43,466 nt of DNA. Origin: an uncultured Senegalimassilia sp. (GTDB taxonomy: Bacteria; Actinomycetota; Coriobacteriia; Coriobacteriales; Eggerthellaceae). The stretch covers positions 1 through 43,466 of the forward strand of contig NZ_CABQJR010000022.1 of the NCBI RefSeq assembly GCF_902464545.1. Reading direction: 5' to 3'. Numbering within the stretch: the first letter of the stretch is position 1; each line of letters opens with the position of its first letter. The translations under genes and the position numbers were made by a program. The notes beneath the pieces are model-generated. The model was not told the origin of the DNA and made no database searches. It saw only the letters and a list, made by a program, of their open reading frames with translations. Positions 8,257-17,650 of the stretch are shown here, one piece after another.

Positions 8257-10227
8257 TTACGCCACCTGCGTCTTCGGGGCGTACTGCTTCGACGTCTCGC
8301 CGAAGAACACCTCGTACCAGCACAGGAAGCAGTACACGTTCCAGATGCGCATCATCTTGAGCTTGGAGCGGCCCTCCTGCGTGCTGAAGTCGGCGCTGCG
8401 GTGGTCGTCGAGCATCTTCATCAGGTAGTCCACGTTGAAGAACTCGTGCGCAGCGGGGCTGGTGAACGCCTCTTTGATGCGCTCATAGTACAGGTCGGTC
8501 TGCAGCCACACGGTCAGCGGCGTGATGAACGGCTGCTTGGGCATATCGGCCACCTTCTGCGGGAAGCCCAAGTGGGCAGCCGCACGACGCAGTGCGTACT
8601 TCGAGTGCTCGTCGGTGACGCGGCAATCGGTGGGCAGCTGCAGCGCCACGTCGAGCACCTTCTTATCAAGGAAGGGAACGCGCAGCTCAAGGGAGTGAGC
8701 CATGGACATGCGGTCAGCCTTCAGGCAGATGTCGTAGGGCATGTAGGAGACCATGTCCACATACTGCGTCTGCGTAATCACGTCGCCGCCGCCCGTCTGC
8801 ACCGCAGCCTCATCGAAGTGCGGCTTGCACCATTCCCACGGCTTGCACGGGCCGTTGTAGCCCTTCAACACATGGGGCACCTCGTCCCACATGTAGTTCA
8901 TGCACGCGCGCTGGTAGCTCTTCTCCGGGCCGCCCGAACCACGCATGGCGAAGTGACGCCCGTGGAACGGCGGCAACTTCTGAGCAACCGCGCCGCCGGC
9001 CGCACGCAGCGCACGGGGCACCTTGAAGTACTTGGAGAACTCGTACTGGTCGTGGTAGATCCAGTAGCCGCCGAACAGCTCGTCGGCGCCCTCGCCGGAC
9101 TGCACCACCTTCACCTCTTTGGAGGCAAGCTGGCTGACGAAGTACAGCGGGATGGCCGACGGCGCACCGAGCGGCTCGTCCATGTGATACTGCTCGGTGG
9201 GAACGATATCCAAGAACTCCTTGGCCGTGACCTGCACATCCTTATTGGAAAGCCCTGCCCACTCGGCGAACTCGCGCGCATCTTTCAGCTCGTCCAGCTT
9301 GATCTTGAAGCCGGCGTTCTCGGCCTTGTCGCGCTGCTCCTCGCTGCCGGTGATGTCGTAGCCCACGGAGAACGTCTTCACGCCCTCGTCGTGATGCTGG
9401 CCCATGCAGTACGCAGCCAGCGAGCTGTCGATGCCGCCGGACAGGAAGCTGCCGATCTCCACGTCGGCGATCTCGTGGGCACGCACGCTCTCGTCGAACG
9501 TGTCCTTGATGATGTCGGCCCATTCCTCAAGGCCCTTGGAACGATCGATCTTGTAGGTGATCTTGTAGAAGCACTCGATAGTGGCCTTGCCGTCCTTGAG
9601 CACCATGAAATGACCGGGCGTCATCTTATGGACATCCTTGAACATGGTCTGCGAGTCGTTCATATACTCGAAGCACAGGTACTGCGGCAGGGCCTCGCGG
9701 TTGAGCTCCTTCTTGAAGCGCGGGTGCGCCAGGAAGGACTTGATCTCGCTGCCCCAGATAAGACGATAGCCCTCATGCTGGTAGTACAGCGGCTTGATTC
9801 CGAAGATATCGCGCGCAAGCACCAGCTGCTTTTCCTTGGCATCCCAGATGGCGATGGCGAACATGCCGCGCAGGCGCTCGAACACGCCCGTACCCCAGGC
9901 CTCGTAACCATGCACGATGGTCTCGGTGTCGCCGTTGGTCTTGAACTGGTAGCCCATGCCCTCAAGCTCGGCGCGCAGCTCCTGGAAGTTGTAGATCTCG
10001 CCGTTGAACGTGACGGTCACGCTGCCATCGGCGTTCTGCATGGGCTGGTGGCTGCCCTCAAGGTCGATGATGGACAGGCGGCGAAAGCCCATCGCCACAT
10101 CATCGTTTACGAAAAAGCCCTCATCATCAGGGCCGCGATGGATAATGCGATCCGCCATGTCCTTGACGATGGCGCGATTGACGCCCTCATCGAAATCAAC
10201 GGCGGTGAATCCCACGAATCCGCACAT
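8257..10227 (-). CDS. asnB: Glutamine-hydrolysing asparagine synthetase (AsnB family)
   Basis: This 656-residue enzyme has the N-terminal class II glutaminase domain beginning MCGFVGF, where Cys2 becomes the nucleophile after Met removal; this fixes the start at 10227 although the frame is open 72 codons further. A GAGAAGGAG site lies upstream. The synthetase domain has the PP-loop SFLSGGIDSSLAA (about residues 259-271) and QSGEGADELFGGY. The family converts Asp to Asn with Gln and ATP, but some members amidate peptidoglycan residues instead. The divergent neighbour is an ATP-grasp ligase that could add Asp to the wall, so a cell-wall role is possible. With about 100 residues more than E. coli AsnB, it resembles longer Gram-positive homologues. 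Confidence 0.93.
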   Translation of the reverse strand: MCGFVGFTAVDFDEGVNRAIVKDMADRIIHRGPDDEGFFVNDDVAMGFRRLSIIDLEGSHQPMQNADGSVTVTFNGEIYNFQELRAELEGMGYQFKTNGDTETIVHGYEAWGTGVFERLRGMFAIAIWDAKEKQLVLARDIFGIKPLYYQHEGYRLIWGSEIKSFLAHPRFKKELNREALPQYLCFEYMNDSQTMFKDVHKMTPGHFMVLKDGKATIECFYKITYKIDRSKGLEEWADIIKDTFDESVRAHEIADVEIGSFLSGGIDSSLAAYCMGQHHDEGVKTFSVGYDITGSEEQRDKAENAGFKIKLDELKDAREFAEWAGLSNKDVQVTAKEFLDIVPTEQYHMDEPLGAPSAIPLYFVSQLASKEVKVVQSGEGADELFGGYWIYHDQYEFSKYFKVPRALRAAGGAVAQKLPPFHGRHFAMRGSGGPEKSYQRACMNYMWDEVPHVLKGYNGPCKPWEWCKPHFDEAAVQTGGGDVITQTQYVDMVSYMPYDICLKADRMSMAHSLELRVPFLDKKVLDVALQLPTDCRVTDEHSKYALRRAAAHLGFPQKVADMPKQPFITPLTVWLQTDLYYERIKEAFTSPAAHEFFNVDYLMKMLDDHRSADFSTQEGRSKLKMMRIWNVYCFLCWYEVFFGETSKQYAPKTQVA

Positions 10228-10405
10228 GCTTTGGAAAGCTCCTTCTCTTACAGGTTCGCCGACCGGCGTTTTGCATTCGCCCATCATACGCCACCGGCCC
10301 GCCCTATGGGCACTTTCCACGAAACGCGCGTCACGCCTACGCGCGGCTGCCGGCGTGTGCGATAATGCAAGGCTGCATACGTTATCGGGTCTCAAAGGAG
10401 ATTTC

Positions 10406-11704
10406 ATGACCGCAAACGTCGATCCCGCACCTATCACCTGCACCGAAGATGTTGCGCGCCTGCTGCAACCGGTGGTGGTAGGCGGCGATATCCTTGCCTA
10501 CAGCTACGTGCGCGAACTGCATCGCGCCTTCGGTATCGAAAGCACCATCGTGCTCGCCACGCAAAACATCAAGATGCTCTCCGAAAGCCGCTTCACCGAC
10601 TATCGTCTGGAGCCGCATATCCACGAGCAAGAGGGCCTTTACAACGCGCTTGAGCGACTCGCGAAGGAGGTCCACGGCGCACATCCCGAGAAGACGCTGC
10701 TCATCTTGGGCTGCGATGACTGCCACGCCCGCATGCTCTCGCAGGGCAAGCAACGCCTGCAGGATCTTGGCTACGTAGTCCCCTACATCGATTTTCCCCT
10801 GCTCGATGACATCACGCAGAAACGCCGATTCTACGAGATCTGCGAGGAGCTTGACATCCCGTTCCCGAAAACCTGGTACTTCGATTGCGGAAACGGCCCC
10901 GACGAGCTTCCCGTCAACGAGTTCCCCTACCCGCTGATCGCCAAACCTTCCAACTCGGCCCAGTTCCAAGACGCCGAGCCCACCATCGAGGGCTGGCGAA
11001 AGATCTACGAAATCGAAAGCCCTGAGGAGCTTGCGCAGGTTTGGCGCAGCATCCGCACGTCGGATTACAACAACCTGCTGGTGCTGCAGGACTTCATCCC
11101 CGGCGGAGACGACGCCATCCGCACGCTCACCACGTTCTCGGATGCCTCCGGCGACATGCGCGTGGTCGCAGGCGGCGTGGTATGTCTGCAGGACCACGAC
11201 CCCACCGCGCTTGGCAACCCGCTGTGCATCATGGGCGAGCGCGAGGAAGCCATCATCTCGTGCGCCAAGCGCTTCCTGTCGCATGTGGGCTATCGCGGAT
11301 TCGCCAACTTCGACATCAAGTACGACAGCCGCGACGGCAGCTTCCGCTTCTTCGAGGTGAACACGCGCTGTGGGCGTAACACCTACTACATGAGCCTTGG
11401 CGGACAGAACTTCGTCGAGCTGATCGTGCGCGAGTTCGTCATGGGTCAGCCGGTGGAGTATCACGAGGCCTATAACCCGTTCTTGTACTGCTGCGTACCC
11501 GCCTATGTGCTCAAGCGCAGCATGGACAACCAGGAGCGCCTTGCTCAGGCCCTGAAGGCCCTGAAGGCCACCGAAGAGCCTTACCCGTTGCATTACGCAC
11601 CCGATTCCTTCAAGCACAACATGTGGGCGAAGATCATGCACCTGAACCAAATTCGCAAGTTCAAGCGGTTCTACTGGGACACGAACGGAAAGCAGCTGAA
11701 GTAA
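10406..11704 (+). CDS. ATP-grasp carboxylate-amine ligase, possibly D-aspartate ligase-like
   Basis: A 432-residue protein with an ATP-grasp organisation: an N-terminal region with VVVGGDILAYSYVRELHRAFG, a central nucleotide-binding part (YPLIAKPSNSAQF; LLVLQDFIPGGDDAIRTL) and a C-terminal metal/ATP site in FRFFEVNTRCGRNTYY, where E-x-N ligates Mg2+. Such enzymes join a carboxylate to an amine through an acyl phosphate. The overall layout and length resemble D-aspartate ligases that build peptidoglycan cross-bridges, but this is a family-level guess. The start is set by AAAGGAG with 5-nt spacing. It is divergent from asnB (178-bp spacer), which may amidate the same residue. A terminator follows. 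Confidence 0.75.
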   Translation: MTANVDPAPITCTEDVARLLQPVVVGGDILAYSYVRELHRAFGIESTIVLATQNIKMLSESRFTDYRLEPHIHEQEGLYNALERLAKEVHGAHPEKTLLILGCDDCHARMLSQGKQRLQDLGYVVPYIDFPLLDDITQKRRFYEICEELDIPFPKTWYFDCGNGPDELPVNEFPYPLIAKPSNSAQFQDAEPTIEGWRKIYEIESPEELAQVWRSIRTSDYNNLLVLQDFIPGGDDAIRTLTTFSDASGDMRVVAGGVVCLQDHDPTALGNPLCIMGEREEAIISCAKRFLSHVGYRGFANFDIKYDSRDGSFRFFEVNTRCGRNTYYMSLGGQNFVELIVREFVMGQPVEYHEAYNPFLYCCVPAYVLKRSMDNQERLAQALKALKATEEPYPLHYAPDSFKHNMWAKIMHLNQIRKFKRFYWDTNGKQLK

Positions 11705-11736
11705 AAGGCCCTTGCCAATTCTCTTCCCGTAAAGCT

Positions 11737-11770
11737 AAGGGGTGCAGCGCATATGCACGCTGCACCCCTT
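11737..11770 (+). terminator. Intrinsic terminator of the ATP-grasp gene
   Basis: A 13-bp stem (AAGGGGTGCAGCG / CGCTGCACCCCTT) with an 8-nt loop lies 32 bp after the stop. Further on, GCGAGC-GAGT-GCTCGC followed by CTTTTT (11875-11896) is a second, short plus-strand terminator-like hairpin next to the map stop codon. Confidence 0.8.
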
Positions 11771-11894
11771 TACTATGCATACTGCGGGATCGCTGTTGCC
11801 TAAGCTCCCATCGGCACGACCCGTCTGCCGTACCAGTGTCTTGCCTGACACTTCACAACCCACAGCAATGATTCGCGAGCGAGTGCTCGCCTTT

Positions 11895-12668
11895 TTACAG
11901 AGGACGCCTATGGTCCGGTTCGGTGGTGAGAATCACGAGACCGGATTCGGTGATGGCGACCATCTTCTCGAAGTGGGCACTCGGCTTTCCATCGCGCGTG
12001 CTCACCAGCCACCCATCATTGCCCTGAAGCACCTTTCGGGTACCCATATTAATCATCGGCTCAATAGCCAGCACCATGCCAACCTGCAGCTTCATTCCCA
12101 AGTGCCTATGTCCGTAGTTGGGAACGTTGGGTTCTTCGTGCATATTTCTACCCACGCCATGGCCAACATACTCGCGAACAACTCCGAAGCCGGCATTCTC
12201 AGCAATCGATTGCACAGCATGACCGATGTCGCCTAAGTGATTACCCGCGACGGCGCAGTCCAAACCAGCCCACATGCACTCCTCGGTAACCTTAAGCAGC
12301 TTACGCTTTTGCTCGGATATCTTCCCTACGGGAAATGTCCAGGCGTTATCCCCCACCCAACCGTCAACCGTGGCACCGGTATCAACGCTGAGGATATCGC
12401 CGTCCCGAAGCACGACATTTTTCGAGGGAATACCATGAACGATTTGCTCGTTCACTGATGCGCAGATGGTCCCCGGGAATCCGCCATAACCTTTAAATGC
12501 CGGGATACCACCGTGCTCACGGATATAGGTTTCGGCAAACTCGTCAAGCTCCAACGTAGAGACGCCAGGCTTCACAAGCTCCCCTACCTTGCGCAGTACT
12601 TCTGCTGAAAGCTGCCCTGCAGCCTTCATAGCCTCAATCTCACCCGGAGACTTCAAGATAACCGACAT
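11895..12668 (-). CDS. map: Type I methionine aminopeptidase
   Basis: This 257-residue enzyme removes the initiator Met from nascent proteins. All five metal ligands of the family are present: Asp96 (SVDTG), Asp107 (VGDNAW), His170 (VGHGVGRNMHEEP), Glu203 (IEPM) and Glu234 (HFEKM). Length fits type Ia enzymes. The start at 12668 has AGGAG 8 nt upstream and gives MSVILKSPGEIEAM. The frame also runs through the upstream heptad repeat without a better start. It lies 312 bp downstream of rplA but behind a terminator, so it probably has its own promoter inside 12669-12926. Confidence 0.96.
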   Translation of the reverse strand: MSVILKSPGEIEAMKAAGQLSAEVLRKVGELVKPGVSTLELDEFAETYIREHGGIPAFKGYGGFPGTICASVNEQIVHGIPSKNVVLRDGDILSVDTGATVDGWVGDNAWTFPVGKISEQKRKLLKVTEECMWAGLDCAVAGNHLGDIGHAVQSIAENAGFGVVREYVGHGVGRNMHEEPNVPNYGHRHLGMKLQVGMVLAIEPMINMGTRKVLQGNDGWLVSTRDGKPSAHFEKMVAITESGLVILTTEPDHRRPL

Positions 12669-12702
12669 AGCCCATGCTCCTAACCCAATAGCTTCAAGAA
12701 CT

Positions 12703-12757
12703 GCAATCCGCAATCCGCAATCCGCAATCCGCAATCCGCAATCCGCAATCCGCAATC
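12703..12757. repeat. Tandem heptanucleotide repeat (GCAATCC)n upstream of map
   Basis: Seven perfect copies of GCAATCC (GGATTGC on the coding strand of map) are followed by a partial eighth, GCAATC. The array begins 34 bp upstream of the map start codon, in its leader or promoter. Short perfect repeats of this kind change copy number by slippage; a regulatory effect here is inference. The neighbouring 12758-12926 shows no gene. Confidence 0.95.
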
Positions 12758-12926
12758 AAGACAATGGTACCAAACTCGCACTATGTCAGATGCAAAAGCA
12801 GTCTCGTCATGGCATTCCAACAAGCACAGATCGGCAAAATGGCGCTAAGGAGTACTACCCATCCTGTAATCATTGGCCCTTCAACAAGCCACATCCATGC
12901 ACGCTATTAGAGCCGCCAACATATAC

Positions 12927-12958
12927 AAAAGGAGCGGCCCCAAAGGGACCGCTCCTTA
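12927..12958 (-). terminator. Intrinsic terminator after rplA
   Basis: On the minus strand, AAGGAGCGG pairs with CCGCTCCTT around a CCC/GGG inner part, and the stem is followed by TTTTGTATAT. It lies about 22 bp past the rplA stop, closing the translation operon before map. Confidence 0.85.
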
Positions 12959-12980
12959 AAAGCTGAAATGGCTGAGATGT

Positions 12981-13691
12981 TTATTCAGCAGCAACCGTGT
13001 AGTTCTTGTTCACGGAAGAGTCAACAGCAACGCCCGGGGTCATGGTGCCGGAAACGCTGACGGACTTGACGTACTTGCCCTTAGCAGCAGCAGGCTTCAT
13101 GCGCAGAATCTCGTCATAAACAGCGCCGTAGTTCTCAGCGAGCTGCTCGGGAGTGAAGCTAGCCTTACCGATGATGACATGAGCAATACCGTAACGGTCA
13201 GCGCGATACTCCACACGGCCGCCCTTGAGCTCCTTGATAGCCTGAGCAACGTTCGGGGTGACGGTCCCGAGCTTCGGGTTCGGCATCAGACCGCGGGGGC
13301 CGAGAATCTTGCCCAGACGACCGACCTTGCCCATCTGGTCAGGAGTAGCAACAGCAGCGTCGAAGTTGAACTCGCCAGCCTGGATCTGAGCAGTCAGCTC
13401 ATCGGTACCGACGATGTCGGCGCCAGCCTCACGAGCAGCGTCAGCTGCAGCGCCCTCGGCGAAAACAGCAACACGGACGGTCTTACCAGAGCCGTTCGGC
13501 AGGGAGACCGTGCCACGCAGCTGCTGATCAGCCTGACGGGTGTCGATACCCAGGCGGAAGTGAGCCTCGATGGTCTGATCGAACTTGGTGGTGGCGACTT
13601 CCTTCACCATTGCAAACGCCTCAAGCGGAGCGTAGGTGGCATCGCCGATCTTCTCGACGGCAGCGCGGTAAGCCTTGGAATGCTTTGCCAT
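12981..13691 (-). CDS. rplA: Ribosomal protein L1
   Basis: This 236-residue protein forms the L1 stalk of the 50S subunit at the E site and commonly represses its own operon by binding mRNA. Family pieces are visible: MAKHSKAYRAAVEKI, GRLGKILGPRGLMPNPKLGTVT (residues about 125-146) and the C-terminal KGKYVKSVSVSGTMTPG. Start ATG at 13691 has an AAAGGA site upstream. It follows rplK in the usual order with a 96-bp spacer. I did not find an obvious L1-binding mimic by eye. Confidence 0.98.
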   Translation of the reverse strand: MAKHSKAYRAAVEKIGDATYAPLEAFAMVKEVATTKFDQTIEAHFRLGIDTRQADQQLRGTVSLPNGSGKTVRVAVFAEGAAADAAREAGADIVGTDELTAQIQAGEFNFDAAVATPDQMGKVGRLGKILGPRGLMPNPKLGTVTPNVAQAIKELKGGRVEYRADRYGIAHVIIGKASFTPEQLAENYGAVYDEILRMKPAAAKGKYVKSVSVSGTMTPGVAVDSSVNKNYTVAAE

Positions 13692-13787
13692 GATAGTTCC
13701 TTTCGTGGTGCGTAGCGAGCTTATGCGGCTTCTAACGCAAAGCCCTTCCACTGTCCAAAATCAAATGCATCAAACGATGCGAAATTC

Positions 13788-14279
13788 TTAAGCCTCGCCC
13801 CTGAGGATAGCGGCCAGCTTCTTAGAAGGCACGTAGGTCTTCTTCATCTCAACGCCCTCGACGCGCACGCCCATGGAACGAGCGGTACCGGCAACGATGC
13901 GCATAGCAGCATCGATGTCGTTAGCGTTCAAGTCGGGCATCTTGATCTCAGCGATCTCGCGGAGCTGATCCTGGGTAAGGGTACCCACAAACTTCAGCTG
14001 CGGGATGCCGGAAGCGGACTTCAGACCCAGCTTCTCTTTGATCAGCACGGCCGCCGGCGGGGTCTTGCAGACGAAGGTGAAGGACTTGTCCTCGTACACC
14101 GTGATCTCAACAGGGATGATGGTGCCCTTCTGCTCCTGCGTCTGAGCGTTGAACGCCTGGCAGAACTGCATGATGTTGACACCCTGAGCACCCAGAGCCG
14201 GGCCGACGGGCGGGGCCGGATTCGCAGCGCCAGCAGGAATCTGCAGCTTAACGAAGCCGGTAACTTTCTTCTCAGCCAT
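13788..14279 (-). CDS. rplK: Ribosomal protein L11
   Basis: This 163-residue protein forms the GTPase-associated centre of the 50S subunit with 23S rRNA and supports EF-G and stringent-response signalling. Typical sequences are MAEKKVTGFVKLQIPAG, GPALGAQGVNIMQFC and a C terminus with GTARSMGV. It is slightly longer than the common 141-145 residues through a C-terminal extension ending in AAILRGEA. It is located between nusG and rplA in the classical order. Confidence 0.98.
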   Translation of the reverse strand: MAEKKVTGFVKLQIPAGAANPAPPVGPALGAQGVNIMQFCQAFNAQTQEQKGTIIPVEITVYEDKSFTFVCKTPPAAVLIKEKLGLKSASGIPQLKFVGTLTQDQLREIAEIKMPDLNANDIDAAMRIVAGTARSMGVRVEGVEMKKTYVPSKKLAAILRGEA

Positions 14280-14381
14280 TCTAATTACCTTTCAAAATGC
14301 TTTTGCACTATATATCTTCACAGCCTAAGGAATGAGAAGCCCCGGTCCACGCGGGCACGCCTTAAAACTGCAGAGACCATT

Positions 14382-14912
14382 CTATATGCAGGAAACCTGA
14401 TCGAACGAAAGCTCCACCGGGGTTTCACGACCGAAGATCGAAACCATGACCTTAACCTTGCCGGCATCAGGCATGACCTCAGAAACAACGCCATCGAACT
14501 CGGCCAGAGGACCGGAAACGACCTTGACGGCCTGCCCTGCTTCAAGATTGGTAGAGGTCTTCTTCGGGGCCTCATGACTAGTACGTTTCATAATCTTATT
14601 GTACTCGTCACGAGTAAGGGGTGCAGGCTTGCTATCAGCACCGACAAAACCGGTAACACCGGGAGTGTTGCGAACGGCAGCCCAGCTACGATCATCAAGT
14701 TCCATGCGAACCAGCACGTAACCAGGGAACACCTTCTTTTCGCTTTCCTTACGACGACCGCCCTCTTTGATCTCGGTAACGGTTTCGGTAGGAATCTCGA
14801 TAGCGAAGACATTGTTCTCAAGACCCATGGTTTCGATGCGGGTTTCAAGGTTCGTCTTCACCTTGTTCTCATAGCCGGAGTAGGTGTGAAGCACATACCA
14901 CTTCTTCGACAT
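14382..14912 (-). CDS. nusG: Transcription termination/antitermination factor NusG
   Basis: A 176-residue NusG with the N-terminal NGN domain (KKWYVLHTYSGYENKVKTNL; VFPGYVLVRMELDDRSW) and a C-terminal KOW domain (VKVVSGPLAEFDGVVSEV, about residues 130-147). NusG binds RNA polymerase and links it to Rho or the ribosome. The start ATG lies 3 bp beyond the secE stop codon, so the two are co-translated from one transcript. Confidence 0.98.
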   Translation of the reverse strand: MSKKWYVLHTYSGYENKVKTNLETRIETMGLENNVFAIEIPTETVTEIKEGGRRKESEKKVFPGYVLVRMELDDRSWAAVRNTPGVTGFVGADSKPAPLTRDEYNKIMKRTSHEAPKKTSTNLEAGQAVKVVSGPLAEFDGVVSEVMPDAGKVKVMVSIFGRETPVELSFDQVSCI

Positions 14913-14915
14913 GCC

Positions 14916-15350
14916 TTAAGCCCCCAATCCGGAAATCAAAAACAACAGCGGCGTGATAATGCCATTGTCAAGAACAGCAACGTAAATACCAAAGAAGAGA
15001 AGCGCGGCAACCACCACAACACTCCAACGAAGAACGTCCTGACGGCTAGGCCAAGTAACGCGCTTCATCTCAGCCTTGACATCCCTAAGGAACTGGAAAC
15101 GCTTCTTCTTGGGCTTAGCAGCTTTCTTCTCAGCCTTCTTTTCAACAGCCTTGCTCTGCTTAGCGTCTTTTGCAGAATCAGCAGCCTGAGAAGATTTACC
15201 GAACAGCTTCTTCTTAGGAGCTTCGGTATCAGCGCTTTCGCCCTGGGCTTGCTTCAATGCCTCGGCTGCTGCTTCGGCCTGACGAGCTTCCTTACGAGCG
15301 GCACGAGCGGCAGACGCCTTCGCACGCTGAGTTTTTGATTTCTTAGCCAT
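14916..15350 (-). CDS. secE: Preprotein translocase subunit SecE with long cytoplasmic N-terminal extension
   Basis: A 144-residue SecE. The conserved core is C-terminal: RFQFLRDVKAEMKRVTWPSR, then one membrane helix (about residues 112-135). SecE clamps SecY in the export channel. The first 80 or so residues are very rich in Lys, Ala and Glu and look disordered; minimal Gram-positive SecE is about 60 residues, and longer charged N termini are common in actinobacteria. The order rpmG-tRNA-Trp-secE-nusG-rplK is conserved in related bacteria. Confidence 0.96.
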   Translation of the reverse strand: MAKKSKTQRAKASAARAARKEARQAEAAAEALKQAQGESADTEAPKKKLFGKSSQAADSAKDAKQSKAVEKKAEKKAAKPKKKRFQFLRDVKAEMKRVTWPSRQDVLRWSVVVVAALLFFGIYVAVLDNGIITPLLFLISGLGA

Positions 15351-15456
15351 CTGATTCCTTTAGGGATCGTTTTACCTCTAAACGCCAAACAAGCAGCCTG
15401 GCATCAAGCTGCTGATCAATTTAGCAACCTGACTACAAGCTGCTCGCTATTCGAGC

Positions 15457-15533
15457 TGGCAGGCCAGGAGGGACTCGAACCCCCAACATGCGGTTTTGGA
15501 GACCGCCGCTCTACCAATTGGAGCTACTGGCCT
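15457..15533 (-). tRNA. tRNA-Trp (anticodon CCA)
   Basis: A full cloverleaf reads AGGCCAG at the 5' end pairing with CTGGCCT, with D arm, the anticodon loop TCTCCAAAA carrying CCA, and a GGTTCGAGTCC T arm. The discriminator G and the 3' CCA are encoded (77 nt in all). It sits between rpmG and secE, 23 bp after the rpmG stop, so it must be processed from an mRNA. Confidence 0.97.
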
Positions 15534-15556
15534 ATGCCCGTGCTAACCTCTGAAAA

Positions 15557-15706
15557 CTATCGGGTTTCCTTATGCAGCGTGTGCTTCTGGCACCACTTGC
15601 AGTACTTCTTCAACTCGATACGATCAGGGTTGTTCTGCTTGTTCTTCTTGGTCGTGTAGTTACGGCGCTTGCACTCCGTACACGCCAAGGTAACCATCGT
15701 GCGCAT
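15557..15706 (-). CDS. rpmG: Ribosomal protein L33
   Basis: A 49-residue L33 starting MRTMVTLACTECKRRNYTT. Four cysteines (9, 12, 36, 39; CTEC and CKWC) make it the zinc-binding C+ form; some bacteria switch to a Cys-free paralogue under zinc limitation. It is a 50S subunit protein near the E site. Start ATG at 15706 has AAGGAG upstream. It is placed between tuf and tRNA-Trp. Confidence 0.97.
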   Translation of the reverse strand: MRTMVTLACTECKRRNYTTKKNKQNNPDRIELKKYCKWCQKHTLHKETR

Positions 15707-15764
15707 GAACTCTCCTTATAAGCCGTATTCAAACAAGCTTGAACGCATACACATGAATCTTAAG

Positions 15765-15792
15765 AAAGGGCCCGCCCGTAAGCGGGCCCTTT
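15765..15792 (-). terminator. Stem-loop after tuf
   Basis: An 11-bp stem (AAAGGGCCCGC / GCGGGCCCTTT) with a 6-nt loop lies 18 bp past the tuf stop; the minus strand continues CTTTCTTAAG. It may terminate most tuf transcripts and reduce transcription of rpmG and what follows. Confidence 0.75.
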
Positions 15793-15810
15793 GAAAGCTG
15801 CAGCTTAAAA

Positions 15811-17013
<1,203 letters not shown>

Positions 17014-17063
17014 GTTTCATCCTCCTTATAAGGATCGCTTTCGCGAAACGAATCTAAAATAAA

Positions 17064-17083
17064 GCGCCCGATAAATCGGGCGC
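17064..17083 (-). terminator. Attenuator-like hairpin between tRNA-Met and tuf
   Basis: GCGCCCGAT / ATCGGGCGC is a 9-bp inverted repeat; on the minus strand it is followed by TTTATTTTAG, as in an intrinsic terminator. No clear promoter was seen between it and tuf, so it probably works as a partial terminator letting some transcription pass from the tRNA genes into tuf. Confidence 0.65.
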
Positions 17084-17094
17084 AGTGTAAGTAT

Positions 17095-17171
17095 TGGTAG
17101 CGGTGACTGGATTCGAACCAGTGACGCCACGGGTATGAACCGTGTGCTCTAACCAACTGAGCTACACCGCC
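17095..17171 (-). tRNA. tRNA-Met (anticodon CAT)
   Basis: A cloverleaf with 5' GGCGGTG paired to CACCGCT, anticodon CAT in the loop, a GGTTCGAATCC T arm and encoded ACCA end (77 nt). The paired first base argues against an initiator tRNA, so an elongator is likely. A lysidine-modified tRNA-Ile2 with a CAT anticodon cannot be fully excluded from sequence by eye. Confidence 0.93.
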
Positions 17172-17178
17172 AAAAAGC

Positions 17179-17254
<76 letters not shown>

Positions 17255-17260
17255 GAAAGA

Positions 17261-17345
17261 TGGTGGGCGCGCTAGGATTCGAACCTAGGTAGACAGAGTC
17301 AACGGGTTTACAGCCCGTCCCCTTTAACCACTCGGGCACACGCCC
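17261..17345 (-). tRNA. tRNA-Tyr (anticodon GTA)
   Basis: An 85-nt class II tRNA with a long variable arm, 5' GGGCGTG, anticodon GTA in CTGTAAAC, GGTTCGAATCC T arm and encoded ACCA. It is first in the tRNA-tuf transcript. Confidence 0.97.
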
Positions 17346-17426
17346 ATGTTTCGCTGCTTAATTCATGTGCATTTATCAAGCTGCCTGCTTGCGGATCGGT
17401 GAGAACCCGAACGCGCGAGCAGTGGA

Positions 17427-17455
17427 ATCATACGCTAGCTAAGAAACCGTGTCAA
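17427..17455 (-). promoter_or_regulatory. Strong sigma-70 promoter P1 of the tRNA-tuf operon
   Basis: On the minus strand: TTGACA (17450-17455), a 17-nt spacer, then TATGAT (17427-17432). The -35 matches consensus and the -10 is one base off. Transcription would start about 75 bp upstream of tRNA-Tyr. Confidence 0.9.
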
Positions 17456-17597
17456 CCCTTTACACGGCCCCGGGTGTATCCTCTTCAAACCTTCACAAAG
17501 TTTTGAATCCTCATCACCCGTTGCTGTAAGCTGTTCGGCTTTCCAGCAGGCGTTCCACTTCGAAGCTCGCTGTCGTGAGCTCCGCAAGCGAGGTAAT

Positions 17598-17650
17598 ATA
17601 TTACGGGATAGTGGACGTTGTGGCAACCCCTTTTTTCAACTTTTTTTGAA
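17598..17650 (-). promoter_or_regulatory. Upstream promoter P2 with A-tract UP-like element
   Basis: On the minus strand: TTGCCA (17621-17626), a 17-nt spacer, TAATAT (17598-17603). Just upstream of the -35 are two phased A-tracts (AAAAAAA and AAAAAA, about 17631-17648), as in the UP elements of rRNA and tRNA promoters. The stretch 17651-17873 beyond it holds nothing I can recognise. Confidence 0.8.

Noticed and set aside
8401..10365. Plus-strand open frame opposite asnB
   Set aside because: Shadow of a full-length AsnB with intact catalytic motifs.
10228..10443. N-terminal extension of asparagine synthetase
   Set aside because: The family needs Cys at position 2 after Met, which fixes the start at 10227.
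12703..12757. CRISPR array
   Set aside because: Units are 7 bp with no spacers and no cas genes; it is a simple tandem repeat.
17095..17171. Initiator tRNA-Met
   Set aside because: The first acceptor base is paired and the sequence lacks the unpaired 5' C typical of bacterial initiators.
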